From Enterobacter cloacae (GTDB lineage: Bacteria > Pseudomonadota > Gammaproteobacteria > Enterobacterales > Enterobacteriaceae), in NCBI RefSeq assembly GCF_011078175.1, contig NZ_JAALCJ010000003.1, positions 310,001 through 374,000 of the forward strand: 64,000 nt of DNA, read 5' to 3'. How positions within the stretch are numbered: position 1 is the first letter of the stretch; each line of letters begins with the position of its first letter. Positions 53,720-63,602 of the stretch are shown piece by piece. The notes under the pieces were generated by a model. That model was not told where the DNA came from. It saw only the letters and a program-made list of their open reading frames with translations, and did not search any database. The translations under genes and the position numbers were made by a program.

Positions 53720-54466
53720 ATGAAAAAGACAATTATTAAAGCAACATGTATAAGCGCATTATTATTGAGCGCACAGGGATGGTGCGGAAATACCTCCGTC
53801 GACCTTCGCTTTGGTCATAATACAAACTCAGACGTAAATGATTCCCGTATTAAGGTTATGCATCAGGCGGAAAACGGTTTTTACTTCTCCGTTGAAGCCG
53901 CGCAAAACCACAACGATACCTTTTTTGGTGATACCGACAGATATAATCCAGACGACAAAGGGTTAACGGAAGCGGCACAGGAGGTCGAAACGCGCTGGCG
54001 CTTCGATCTGGGAAATGGTTTCGCCGTTGCGCCAGGCATGGTCACTGTCTTCACCACCAGCAATACGCATTACCGCCCTTTTATTCAGGGCTGGAAAACC
54101 TTCGATAACGGACTAAACCTGTCTGCCCGTTACCGCTATAACACCGTCAATGACGCACACAGCGACAAAGCGTTAGATGGCAGCGGCTACACCCGCCGTC
54201 AGTCACACCAGTTCGACATTTGGTTTGCGTATAACATTGGCAAATTCGGTATGTCCTACAACCCGCGCTTCCGCTGGCAGGATGGTGTCGATCAGGGAAC
54301 CGGGGATGACACCTACTGGGAGCATACCGTCGCTTTCAACTACAAGCTCGACGATGGCTGGACGCCTTACGTAGAACTGGTTTCGCTGGATAAAACCTAT
54401 ATCAACGATGATGGCAACCATGAAAATGATTATGCCGTACGTCTGGGGATAGTGAAGCAGCTCTGA
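53720..54466 (+). CDS. KdgM-family oligosaccharide outer-membrane porin
   Basis: 248 residues. Signal peptide about 1-22 (KATCISALLLSAQGWCG), then a 12-strand-type barrel with alternating aromatic residues and the terminal strand ending in YAVRLGIVKQL. The family (KdgM, NanC, OmpL) lets acidic or bulky oligosaccharides across the outer membrane. Probably brings in the glycan used by the nearby PTS/mannosidase genes. Convergent with the RpiR-type regulator, 8 bp apart. Confidence 0.85.
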   Translation: MKKTIIKATCISALLLSAQGWCGNTSVDLRFGHNTNSDVNDSRIKVMHQAENGFYFSVEAAQNHNDTFFGDTDRYNPDDKGLTEAAQEVETRWRFDLGNGFAVAPGMVTVFTTSNTHYRPFIQGWKTFDNGLNLSARYRYNTVNDAHSDKALDGSGYTRRQSHQFDIWFAYNIGKFGMSYNPRFRWQDGVDQGTGDDTYWEHTVAFNYKLDDGWTPYVELVSLDKTYINDDGNHENDYAVRLGIVKQL

Positions 54467-54474
54467 CGGCCTGG

Positions 54475-55134
54475 CTACACCGTATCGTGCTGTAGCAGCC
54501 TACAGCCGATACGGTCTACAGCGCTTAACAGTTCAAGTTGCCCTTCCCGCTGATACAGCGAAACCGCGTTAATGTCGATCGGTAACGGCCAGCATAACGT
54601 TGAGATCGACGCCAGTGTCGACCCCTGACGGGTAATCGCAATAATCTTCAACCCTTTGCGCAGCGCGTTACGCGCCATTTCAATCAGCGACTGCGTCTCC
54701 CCGGATTTACTGACCAACACCAGCGTCCCCTTCGATACCCGTGTTAGCTGGTGCATGTCATTTAAAATAAGGTGCGGCAGGCTCGCCAGCGATAAAAAGC
54801 GCGACAGGTAGTTGAGGCTGGTGAGCGAGGCTCCCCGTGCGTACAGATAGATATGGCTGGAATGCGTGAGCAACCTGGATACATCTGTCACAATATCATC
54901 CGCCTGCGGACCCACCTCGGGGGCGGCTGGTGCAGGTATGAAATGATCGCGTAAAAAACGATACCGAAGCTCGGTATAGCTCTTATACCCCATTTTTTTA
55001 CACACACGATTAACGGATGTTGTCGTGGTAAAGGTATCACGCGCAATCTCTTTTGCCGATATATTAGAAATATTACACGCGTGATTCTGAATGTATTCAA
55101 ATATCAAACGTTCACTTCCCTGGAATGAATTCAT
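54475..55134 (-). CDS. RpiR/MurR-family regulator (HTH + SIS domain)
   Basis: 219 residues. N-terminal HTH (ISAKEIARDTFTTTTSVNRV near 23-42, then CKKMGYKSYTELRYR) and C-terminal SIS sugar-phosphate domain with VLVSKSGETQSLIE near 137-150. Divergent from the PTS EIIBC gene, and convergent with the porin. Likely senses the phosphorylated sugar brought in by the PTS. A palindrome with GATACG core lies in the promoter region between it and the PTS genes. Confidence 0.82.
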   Translation of the reverse strand: MNSFQGSERLIFEYIQNHACNISNISAKEIARDTFTTTTSVNRVCKKMGYKSYTELRYRFLRDHFIPAPAAPEVGPQADDIVTDVSRLLTHSSHIYLYARGASLTSLNYLSRFLSLASLPHLILNDMHQLTRVSKGTLVLVSKSGETQSLIEMARNALRKGLKIIAITRQGSTLASISTLCWPLPIDINAVSLYQREGQLELLSAVDRIGCRLLQHDTV

Positions 55135-55218
55135 CTCTTACGCCCCATTTAATCCCGCCATGATTTTAGCACAACAGGGAAATAGTCTCTGGAAGGCGCT
55201 TCACACATTGCATATACG

Positions 55219-55232
55219 CGTATCACGATACG
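55219..55232. promoter_or_regulatory. Operator candidate in the regulator/PTS promoter region
   Basis: CGTATC-AC-GATACG, perfect 6-bp inverted repeat midway between the divergent regulator and EIIBC genes. Shares its core with the site upstream of the porin. Confidence 0.55.
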
Positions 55233-55307
55233 TAATTAGTATTAGCAAACATTAAAAACTGTTTTAGGTTCTCTTTATACTTCCCTTGTTTTCACATTCA
55301 GGGAATT

Positions 55308-56711
55308 ATGACAATGACGAGACAAAAAGTTGTCGCGGTGACGGCCTGCCCGACAGGTATTGCACACACCTTTATGGCGGCAAATAAAATTATCGCATGG
55401 GCTAAAGCACATAACATTGAAGTAAAAGTCGAAACACAGGGCAGCGATGGCGTTAAAAATCGCTTAACAAAACAGGATATTGCCTCTGCTACCGCGATTA
55501 TTCTGGCAACCGACGTTCCGATTCAGGATGCCGAGCGTTTTGAAAACATCCCTCACCTTCAGACCCGTACCCAGGAGCTGATCAAGCACACCGATCGCTT
55601 TCTGCGTCAGGCGCTGGCCATGGAAAAAAACGTCACCACTGTCGCACACGAAGACGAGCTCCAGCGTTCGGCTTACCAAATTTTTATTGGCCATATTATG
55701 GCGGCCATCAGCTATATGTTGCCGGTGGTGGTGATGGGCGGACTGATGATGGCGACGGCCAAAATTACCGGCCAGTTTATTAACATTGAACATTCGCCGT
55801 TCAGCGTGCTGGATAAAGTGGGCTTTATGACCATTAAGTTCATGTATCCGGTCTTCGCCATGTATCTGGCGTTTGCCATTGCCGGAAAACCGGCGCTCAT
55901 CCCCGGGCTTATCGGCGGCATCATGTCAGACGAAGTCTACAAGCGCTTCTTTGATATCGAAGGCTTTATGCCCTCCGGCTTTTTTGGCGCGATTGGGATT
56001 GGCTTCTTTGTGGGGTATCTGGTGCGCTGGCTCAACGATTCGATTCATGTCCGCCAGCAGCTCACCACCATTAAAACCATGCTAATTGTCCCGCTGATCA
56101 CCGCCATTACGCTGGTGATGGTCATGGAATATCTGATTAACCCGATTTTTGGCTCGCTTAATCAGCTAATGGTGGTCTTTTTTACCTCCGCAGGTGACAC
56201 CGGACGCGGGTTCTATTCCGCGATGATCGCCGCGGGTACCGCGTTCGACCTGGGGGGACCGGTCAACAAGGCGGCTGGCTCGGTCGCGCTCGGCCTGAAT
56301 GGTATGAGCGGGACGTTTGATTTAACCGCCCGTGAACTCTCCATCGTGATCCCCTCCATTGGCGTCGGCTTTGCCGCATTTCTCAACGGCCGCTTCGGTC
56401 TGCCGGATGTCTTTAGCCGGGAGGAGAAAACCGTTGGCAGCACCTCGCTGTTGCTGGGCGTGATTGGGATCTCTGAAGGCGCTATCCCGTTCATTCTGAA
56501 AAACCCACGCCTGATCCCGGTGTTCATGACCGGTGCCGTCGCCGGCGCACTGGTCGCGATTGCACTTGGCGTGAAGCAGACGCTGCCTCTGCCCGCCATC
56601 TGGGGCTGGCCGCTGGCGACCAATGTGGCGGGTTACCTGGCGAGCGTCTTTATTGGCGCCCTGATTTGCGCCCTGGGCGTGCTTTATGTCAGCCCAAAAA
56701 ACGTCAGGTGA
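55308..56711 (+). CDS. PTS fructose/mannosylglycerate-type EIIBC
   Basis: 467 residues. IIB domain at the N-terminus with phospho-Cys14 in TACPTGIAHTFMAA, then a IIC channel of the fructose family from about 125 (IFIGHIMAAISYMLPVVVMG) to the end, ten or so hydrophobic segments. AGGGAATT precedes the ATG. E. coli MngA is a fused IIABC; here the IIA is a separate gene after the mannosidase. It should import and phosphorylate an alpha-mannoside such as mannosylglycerate, but substrate is inferred from the GH38 neighbour. Confidence 0.87.
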   Translation: MTMTRQKVVAVTACPTGIAHTFMAANKIIAWAKAHNIEVKVETQGSDGVKNRLTKQDIASATAIILATDVPIQDAERFENIPHLQTRTQELIKHTDRFLRQALAMEKNVTTVAHEDELQRSAYQIFIGHIMAAISYMLPVVVMGGLMMATAKITGQFINIEHSPFSVLDKVGFMTIKFMYPVFAMYLAFAIAGKPALIPGLIGGIMSDEVYKRFFDIEGFMPSGFFGAIGIGFFVGYLVRWLNDSIHVRQQLTTIKTMLIVPLITAITLVMVMEYLINPIFGSLNQLMVVFFTSAGDTGRGFYSAMIAAGTAFDLGGPVNKAAGSVALGLNGMSGTFDLTARELSIVIPSIGVGFAAFLNGRFGLPDVFSREEKTVGSTSLLLGVIGISEGAIPFILKNPRLIPVFMTGAVAGALVAIALGVKQTLPLPAIWGWPLATNVAGYLASVFIGALICALGVLYVSPKNVR

Positions 56712-56721
56712 GGAAAACGAC

Positions 56722-59319
56722 ATGAGTCAGATCCACGTTATTGCCCACACGCACTGGGATCAGGAGTGGTATTTCACCCGTCAGGACAGCATGGTGCTGG
56801 CGTCATATAACTTTGCGGAGGTTATCAACACGCTGGAGCAAGACCCGGCTTATGCCTGCTATCACCTTGACGGACAGATGGCGGTAGTGGAGGACTTTCT
56901 CGCTATCAATCCTGATTATCGCACCAGGCTGGAAACCCTGGTCAGAGAAAAAAGGATCTTCGTCGGGCCGTGGTATACCCAGACGGACACCTACAACGTG
57001 CATGGCGAATCCATTATCCGCAACCTGAAGTACGGTATTTTCGCTGCCCGAAAGCTGGGGCATGCCATGCAGGTCGGGTATCTTCCGGATACCTTCGGTC
57101 ACAATGCGCAAATGCCGACGATATTGCAGGGCTGCAATATCGATAATATCGTCTTCTGGCGCGGTATCGATCACGACAGGCATGCCAACAGCAGCCAGTT
57201 CCTCTGGCGCGCACCGTCCGGCGCGACCGTCATCGCCTGTGCGATGGCGTTCGGTTATGGCGCAGCGAAAAACATGCGTTCGGATACCTGCCATCTACAG
57301 GGAAAAATCTACCCGATGGTCACGCTTTTGCGTTCAAGGGCCGATATAAACGATCTGCTCCTGCCCTGCGGTGGCGATCAGGTCAGTATTGACCCGGCGC
57401 TGCCGAAAATCCTGCAAGCCGCCAGCGCACACTCCCCTGATGAGGACCGATACGTTATCAGTTCGCTGGAGCATTACGTCGATATCCTTCGCGCGCAGCG
57501 CGATCGGTTTGAACTCTGGGAAGGGGAGCTGAAATCGCCGCGCTACACCCGTATCCATAAAACGATCGGCTCCGTGCGTTACGACATCAAAAAGAAAAAT
57601 GATGAGGTTGAACAGTTCATCCTGCGCCAGCTGGAGCCGACAATCGCAATGGCGCGTCACCAGGGGATTCAGGTTAACCTCTCTGTAGTCGACACCCTCT
57701 GGAAAAAATTGCTGCGAAACCATGCCCACGACTCCATCGGTGGCTGTAATAGCGATGCCACCAACCGCGACATTCTGCATCGTCTGGAGCAAACCGAACA
57801 GCTGTGCCATAGCCTCTGGAACCTGGTGGTGAAAACCCTGGCCGCCGCCTGTGCACAGGAAGGCGATCTGCTGATTTTTAATCCGCTGACCACCCCAACA
57901 CAGCGCGTGGTGAAAACCACCCTGTATAGCCGCGCGGAAAATATTGCGCTGACGTATCAGGGGCAGCCGATCTCCTTTGACGTTTTGAAAAGAGACGTGT
58001 TGCCTGGCGGAACAGCGATCTCCCTTACCGCTGAAGGTGAATGTGAAACGCCCCTCCCCCCCTATTTCCGCTGGCAGGTGGCTTTGCAAACGCCAATTTT
58101 GCCGTCAGTCGGCTACCTTACCGTCAATATTGAAGATAACCCTGCACTGTTCAGGCAGCCTGAACAGATTAAGGGCGAGGGGATAGAAAATACGTATTAT
58201 CAACTGACGCTGGATGCCGGAACGCTGACCCTGCATGACAAACGCAGCGGCAGACGTATCCCCTCTTTCTTTACCTTCGAAGACCTGGCGGACGCGGGCG
58301 ACAGCTATGATTTCTCACCGCTTGTGGACGATACACCGAACCGCTGTTCGCATTTCACGCTCATTGACTGCCGGAAAACGCCGCTCATCGAAAAGCTGAT
58401 CCTCGAGGCCACGTTGCTTCTGCCGAGGGATCTGAGCAGTCGTCAGGAAAATGCCCGAACGCCGTTCTCGATTCGTCTGGTGTGCGAATTACGCCACGAC
58501 GACCCGAACCTGTATGTCGAGGCTTCGCTGGAGAACAGCCACTGCGATCACCGGCTACGTTTACTGATCGGCAGCGATATTCACACCCGTCACGCTATCG
58601 CTTCACAGCCCTTCGCAATAATCCAGCGCGAGACGGGATTTGACGGTGAAAACTGGCAGGAACGCTATCGCGAGATGCCCGTGGACATCGAAACCAGCGA
58701 CGGAATTATCGCTATCACGGAACCGGGTAAGGCGCTGGTTGTGACAAGCCGTGGCATGAAAGAATTTCAAATTATCGGCAGCGAACCAGCAGCGATTGCC
58801 CTGACGATGTTTAAATCGACGGGCGTGCTCGGACGTAGCGATCTCGAATGGCGCCCGGGTCGGGCCTCCGGCATCAATAATACAGTGGTTGAGACGCCTG
58901 ATGCCCAGTTGCTGAAACCGCTGCACTTTTCATTCACCGTCGCGCTGGCCGATAACGCCGACCACCTCACGCTGCGCCAGCTGGAAAATCAGGCGGCAGG
59001 ACAGCCCTTCACCTATCAACGGCAAACGTTACACACGCTCGATCACCGTCTTGAGCGCTTTGCATTGCGCCTGCCCGAACGCAGGCTTCCGACAGAATTC
59101 TCGCTATTCACCCTGCCGGAGCCGCTCATCCTTTCCGCGCTGCCCCACGCGCAGCATCTGCATGGCACCGTCGTGCGCCTGTTTAATGCCGGGACACAGC
59201 CGGTTCCCGTCCCGGAAAGTCTGGCAGTGCTGCGGCAGATCAACTATCTGGAAGAGCCGATGCAGCCGGTAACGGCAATCCTTCCTTCCGCGACCTGCGA
59301 TTTTTTAATTGAGGCTTAA
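56722..59319 (+). CDS. GH38 alpha-mannosidase (MngB-like)
   Basis: 865 residues from MSQIHVIAHT, close to the length of E. coli MngB (about 877). GH38 zinc enzyme: HTHWDQEWYF at 8-17 (metal His/Asp), nucleophile Asp in YLPDTFGHNAQMP near 118-130, and the third metal site in NHAHDSIGGC near 333-342. No signal peptide, hence cytoplasmic, acting on the phosphorylated product of the PTS. C-terminal beta-domains from about 400. Starts 10 bp after EIIBC and 1 bp before EIIA. Confidence 0.88.
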   Translation: MSQIHVIAHTHWDQEWYFTRQDSMVLASYNFAEVINTLEQDPAYACYHLDGQMAVVEDFLAINPDYRTRLETLVREKRIFVGPWYTQTDTYNVHGESIIRNLKYGIFAARKLGHAMQVGYLPDTFGHNAQMPTILQGCNIDNIVFWRGIDHDRHANSSQFLWRAPSGATVIACAMAFGYGAAKNMRSDTCHLQGKIYPMVTLLRSRADINDLLLPCGGDQVSIDPALPKILQAASAHSPDEDRYVISSLEHYVDILRAQRDRFELWEGELKSPRYTRIHKTIGSVRYDIKKKNDEVEQFILRQLEPTIAMARHQGIQVNLSVVDTLWKKLLRNHAHDSIGGCNSDATNRDILHRLEQTEQLCHSLWNLVVKTLAAACAQEGDLLIFNPLTTPTQRVVKTTLYSRAENIALTYQGQPISFDVLKRDVLPGGTAISLTAEGECETPLPPYFRWQVALQTPILPSVGYLTVNIEDNPALFRQPEQIKGEGIENTYYQLTLDAGTLTLHDKRSGRRIPSFFTFEDLADAGDSYDFSPLVDDTPNRCSHFTLIDCRKTPLIEKLILEATLLLPRDLSSRQENARTPFSIRLVCELRHDDPNLYVEASLENSHCDHRLRLLIGSDIHTRHAIASQPFAIIQRETGFDGENWQERYREMPVDIETSDGIIAITEPGKALVVTSRGMKEFQIIGSEPAAIALTMFKSTGVLGRSDLEWRPGRASGINNTVVETPDAQLLKPLHFSFTVALADNADHLTLRQLENQAAGQPFTYQRQTLHTLDHRLERFALRLPERRLPTEFSLFTLPEPLILSALPHAQHLHGTVVRLFNAGTQPVPVPESLAVLRQINYLEEPMQPVTAILPSATCDFLIEA

Positions 59320-59320
59320 C

Positions 59321-59893
59321 ATGAACTTGCTTGCATTGACGCATCCCGACCTGGTGTTTATTAACCCGCCCCAGCGTAAGCCTGACGCATTGATCCGCTG
59401 GCTCGCCGAGCCGCTCGCCAGGCGGAATGTCATCAACGATCGAGAGGCATTTATCGAAAGCGTATTACAACGTGAAAGTGAAGGCCCTACCGCGCTGGGT
59501 GAAACACTCGCCGTCCCGCACGGCAAAACCGAGGCGGTGCAACAGGCGGCATTTTGTCTGGCGCTCTTTGACGAGCCGATAAGCTGGCCGGGGCTGGAAG
59601 GTGATGAAGAGGTGAGAATGGTTTTTCTGCTTGCCATTCCACCAGCAGAAGCAGGCAGTACGCATATGCAGCTGCTGACGACGCTGACCAGCAGACTAAT
59701 GGAAGATCGGGTGCGTGAGCAGCTGCTGGCGGCACGCACCCGGGAAGAGGCGATGGCTGCCCTGGGTGATGAAGAATTTCAAAAACAGGACGATGCCCCC
59801 GAACGCTCTCTTCTCATCCCGTTGTTACTGGGCAGTATCGCTACCGCAGCCTTTTTGCAGGCAGGATTGAGCTGGGTCAGCGAGGTGAATTAA
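59321..59893 (+). CDS. PTS fructose/mannitol-type EIIA with hydrophobic C-terminal tail
   Basis: 190 residues. IIA domain with phospho-His67 in LGETLAVPHGKTE, and a second conserved region VFLLAIPPAEAGSTHMQLL. After the domain end (about 150) comes an extra tail with a hydrophobic stretch of about 20 residues (165-184, SLLIPLLLGSIATAAFLQAG) that could anchor it to the membrane near EIIBC. Its start lies 1 bp after the mannosidase stop. Phosphate donor for EIIBC. Confidence 0.85.
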   Translation: MNLLALTHPDLVFINPPQRKPDALIRWLAEPLARRNVINDREAFIESVLQRESEGPTALGETLAVPHGKTEAVQQAAFCLALFDEPISWPGLEGDEEVRMVFLLAIPPAEAGSTHMQLLTTLTSRLMEDRVREQLLAARTREEAMAALGDEEFQKQDDAPERSLLIPLLLGSIATAAFLQAGLSWVSEVN

Positions 59894-60046
59894 TCGAGTA
59901 GCGCTCAGTACAGGCTATGCTGAGCGCTTGTTTTTGTTGAATAATTAATCATATTTTTGATTAACGTCTTTACAAAGGCTCCAGTGCCCGCCGTTTGTAC
60001 TCTCGTCTTTTTACTTTGTCCTGCATCAAAAAAATCGCAAACTTGT

Positions 60047-60060
60047 TTGATGCAAATCAC
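60047..60060 (+). promoter_or_regulatory. FNR-like site upstream of nrdD
   Basis: TTGAT-GCAA-ATCAC, one mismatch from the FNR consensus TTGAT-N4-ATCAA, about 200 bp before nrdD. Confidence 0.7.
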
Positions 60061-60071
60061 TATATGTAGCA
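60056..60071 (+). promoter_or_regulatory. NrdR-box-like sequence
   Basis: ATCACTATATGTAGCA resembles the NrdR box (ACACTATATATAGTGT type). It overlaps the end of the FNR-like site. A second, weaker copy about 30 bp on was not convincing. Confidence 0.45.
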
Positions 60072-60152
60072 CTTAAAATGCTCGCCGACCCAACATCTTG
60101 TATTTATCGTCTACTATTCCAACAACAAGACGGCGCCTACGCTGGCCGGAAT

Positions 60153-60161
60153 TGTGGATAA
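60153..60161 (-). promoter_or_regulatory. DnaA-box-like sequence 1 upstream of nrdD
   Basis: TGTGGATAA, perfect complement of TTATCCACA. Confidence 0.45.
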
Positions 60162-60229
60162 CACGAGCTGGGCACGCGGGAAGTCTTTGCCGCGGCGAAG
60201 AATGCGCCCGGTGAATATTTCTCCACCTT

Positions 60230-60238
60230 TGTGGATAA
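60230..60238 (-). promoter_or_regulatory. DnaA-box-like sequence 2 upstream of nrdD
   Basis: TGTGGATAA again, same orientation, 77 bp from the first and 24 bp before the nrdD start. Confidence 0.45.
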
Positions 60239-60261
60239 CCTGTTTTTAAAATGGAGTGATC

Positions 60262-62400
<2,139 letters not shown>

Positions 62401-62418
62401 GTTCTGCGCAGGGTTTCC

Positions 62419-62525
62419 CCCTCACCCTACCCCTCTCCCTCAAGGGAGAGGGAACCGATCGAGCATATTGTTGAGCCCGGCTCCGGTTTTCTCCCTCTCC
62501 CTGTGGGAGAGGGCCGGGGTGAGGG
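62419..62525. repeat. Paired palindromic repeat between nrdD and nrdG
   Basis: CCCTCACCCTACCCCTCTCC... and the inverted ...GGGAGAGGGCCGGGGTGAGGG about 35 bp apart, within the operon. Confidence 0.75.
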
Positions 62526-62540
62526 CATCAGGTTAACGCT

Positions 62541-63005
62541 ATGAATTACCATCAGTACTACCCCGTCGACATCGTCAACGGCCCCGGCACCCGCTGCACC
62601 CTGTTCGTGTCAGGCTGCGTCCACGAGTGTCCAGGCTGCTACAACAAAAGCACCTGGCGCTTAAATTCCGGCATGCCGTTTACCGAAGGGATGGCAGACC
62701 GGATCATTAACGATCTCAACGACACGCGCATCAAACGACAGGGAATTTCGCTCTCTGGCGGCGATCCTCTGCACCCGCAAAACGTGCCGGAGATCCTGAA
62801 ACTGGTAAAACGCATCCGCCGCGAGTGCGCAGGAAAAGATATCTGGGTCTGGACGGGATACAGGCTGGATGAACTGAATGCTGCTCAGATGGAAGTGGTG
62901 GAGTTAATTAACGTGCTGGTCGACGGCAAGTTCGTTCAGGACTTAAAAGACCCTGCGCTAATCTGGCGCGGCAGCAGTAACCAGGTTGTGCATCATTTGC
63001 GTTAA
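62541..63005 (+). CDS. nrdG: Anaerobic ribonucleotide reductase activase NrdG
   Basis: 154 residues. Radical-SAM enzyme with the [4Fe-4S] motif C-VHE-C-PG-C near 26-33 and the SAM-binding SLSGGDPLHP near 70-79. Makes the glycyl radical on NrdD. Same order and spacing style as E. coli, with an extra repeat pair between the two genes. Confidence 0.97.
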   Translation: MNYHQYYPVDIVNGPGTRCTLFVSGCVHECPGCYNKSTWRLNSGMPFTEGMADRIINDLNDTRIKRQGISLSGGDPLHPQNVPEILKLVKRIRRECAGKDIWVWTGYRLDELNAAQMEVVELINVLVDGKFVQDLKDPALIWRGSSNQVVHHLR

Positions 63006-63008
63006 TCG

Positions 63009-63293
63009 CTAAAGCCGTTTGTTTGCGTCCTGATAAACGGCTGATTTCTCTCTCGTACCGACAGCAATCACAATTACCGTTACAACGTCGTCCTGAACCT
63101 GATAGACCAAACGGTAACCCTGGGAGCTGAGTTTTATTTTGTAGCAATCAGGCAGGCCATGCAGGCGAGCCGATTCAACCCTGGGGCTCACCAACACGTC
63201 CGCAAGTTTCTTCTTAAACTGGTTTTTTACGGTATCGCCCAGCTTGCTCCACTCCTTCAACGCCCTCGGGTCAAATGCCAGTTCATATGTCAT
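63009..63293 (-). CDS. relE: RelE-type toxin (mRNA interferase)
   Basis: 94 residues. ParE/RelE fold: YELAFDPRALKEWSKLG at 3-19, LPDCYKIKLSSQGYRLVYQV near 46-65 with the basic catalytic residues (Lys, Arg) of RelE, and VIVIAVGTREKSAVY. Cleaves mRNA on the ribosome when free. Overlaps the antitoxin gene by 11 bp. Convergent with nrdG, 3 bp apart. Confidence 0.9.
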   Translation of the reverse strand: MTYELAFDPRALKEWSKLGDTVKNQFKKKLADVLVSPRVESARLHGLPDCYKIKLSSQGYRLVYQVQDDVVTVIVIAVGTREKSAVYQDANKRL

Positions 63294-63525
63294 CCAGACT
63301 AACCTTAATTCCCTTTTGCGGATTCGCCAGTCGCTCCCGGACTGTCTGTATCAGTTCATCTTCACTGTCGCTAATGGTGACCGTCTTCACCGGCATACGT
63401 CCCGTCTCCGCGACATACTGAAACAGTAACCGTACGGCTTCCGTTGGCGTGATATTGAGTTTTTCCAGCACGGCATAAGCCTCATTTTTGAGTTTGTCAT
63501 CCAGACGGACGTTAAGCGTGGCCAT
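63283..63525 (-). CDS. relB: RelB/DinJ-family antitoxin
   Basis: 80 residues. N-terminal ribbon-helix-helix (ATLNVRLDDKLKNEAYAVLE then LNITPTEAVRLLFQYV) that binds DNA, and a C-terminal RelE-binding tail. Precedes and overlaps the toxin gene. Inverted repeats just upstream are the likely autoregulatory operator. Confidence 0.9.
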   Translation of the reverse strand: MATLNVRLDDKLKNEAYAVLEKLNITPTEAVRLLFQYVAETGRMPVKTVTISDSEDELIQTVRERLANPQKGIKVSLDDI

Positions 63526-63549
63526 TATGCCTCCAGTAGAATTGAATGT

Positions 63550-63580
63550 GTAATGCAGTTTAGCATTACATTCGCATTAC
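63550..63580. promoter_or_regulatory. Operator-like repeats before relBE
   Basis: GTAATGC-AGTTTA-GCATTAC perfect inverted repeat followed 4 bp on by a third GCATTAC copy, 25-55 bp upstream of the antitoxin start. Confidence 0.65.
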
Positions 63581-63602
63581 ATCGAATTCTGGATAACGCC
63601 TC

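Larger units (their letters stand above)
59894..60261 (+). promoter_or_regulatory. nrdD upstream regulatory region
   Basis: 368 bp without a gene. It contains an FNR-like site (60047-60060), an overlapping NrdR-box-like sequence (60056-60071), and two perfect DnaA-box sequences (60153-60161 and 60230-60238). All fit control of ribonucleotide reductase by anaerobiosis, dNTP level and replication state. Confidence 0.65.

Noticed and set aside
60121-60260. Remnant coding sequence upstream of nrdD
   Set aside because: Short frames exist in both directions, but none resembles a known protein; regulatory sites explain the stretch better.
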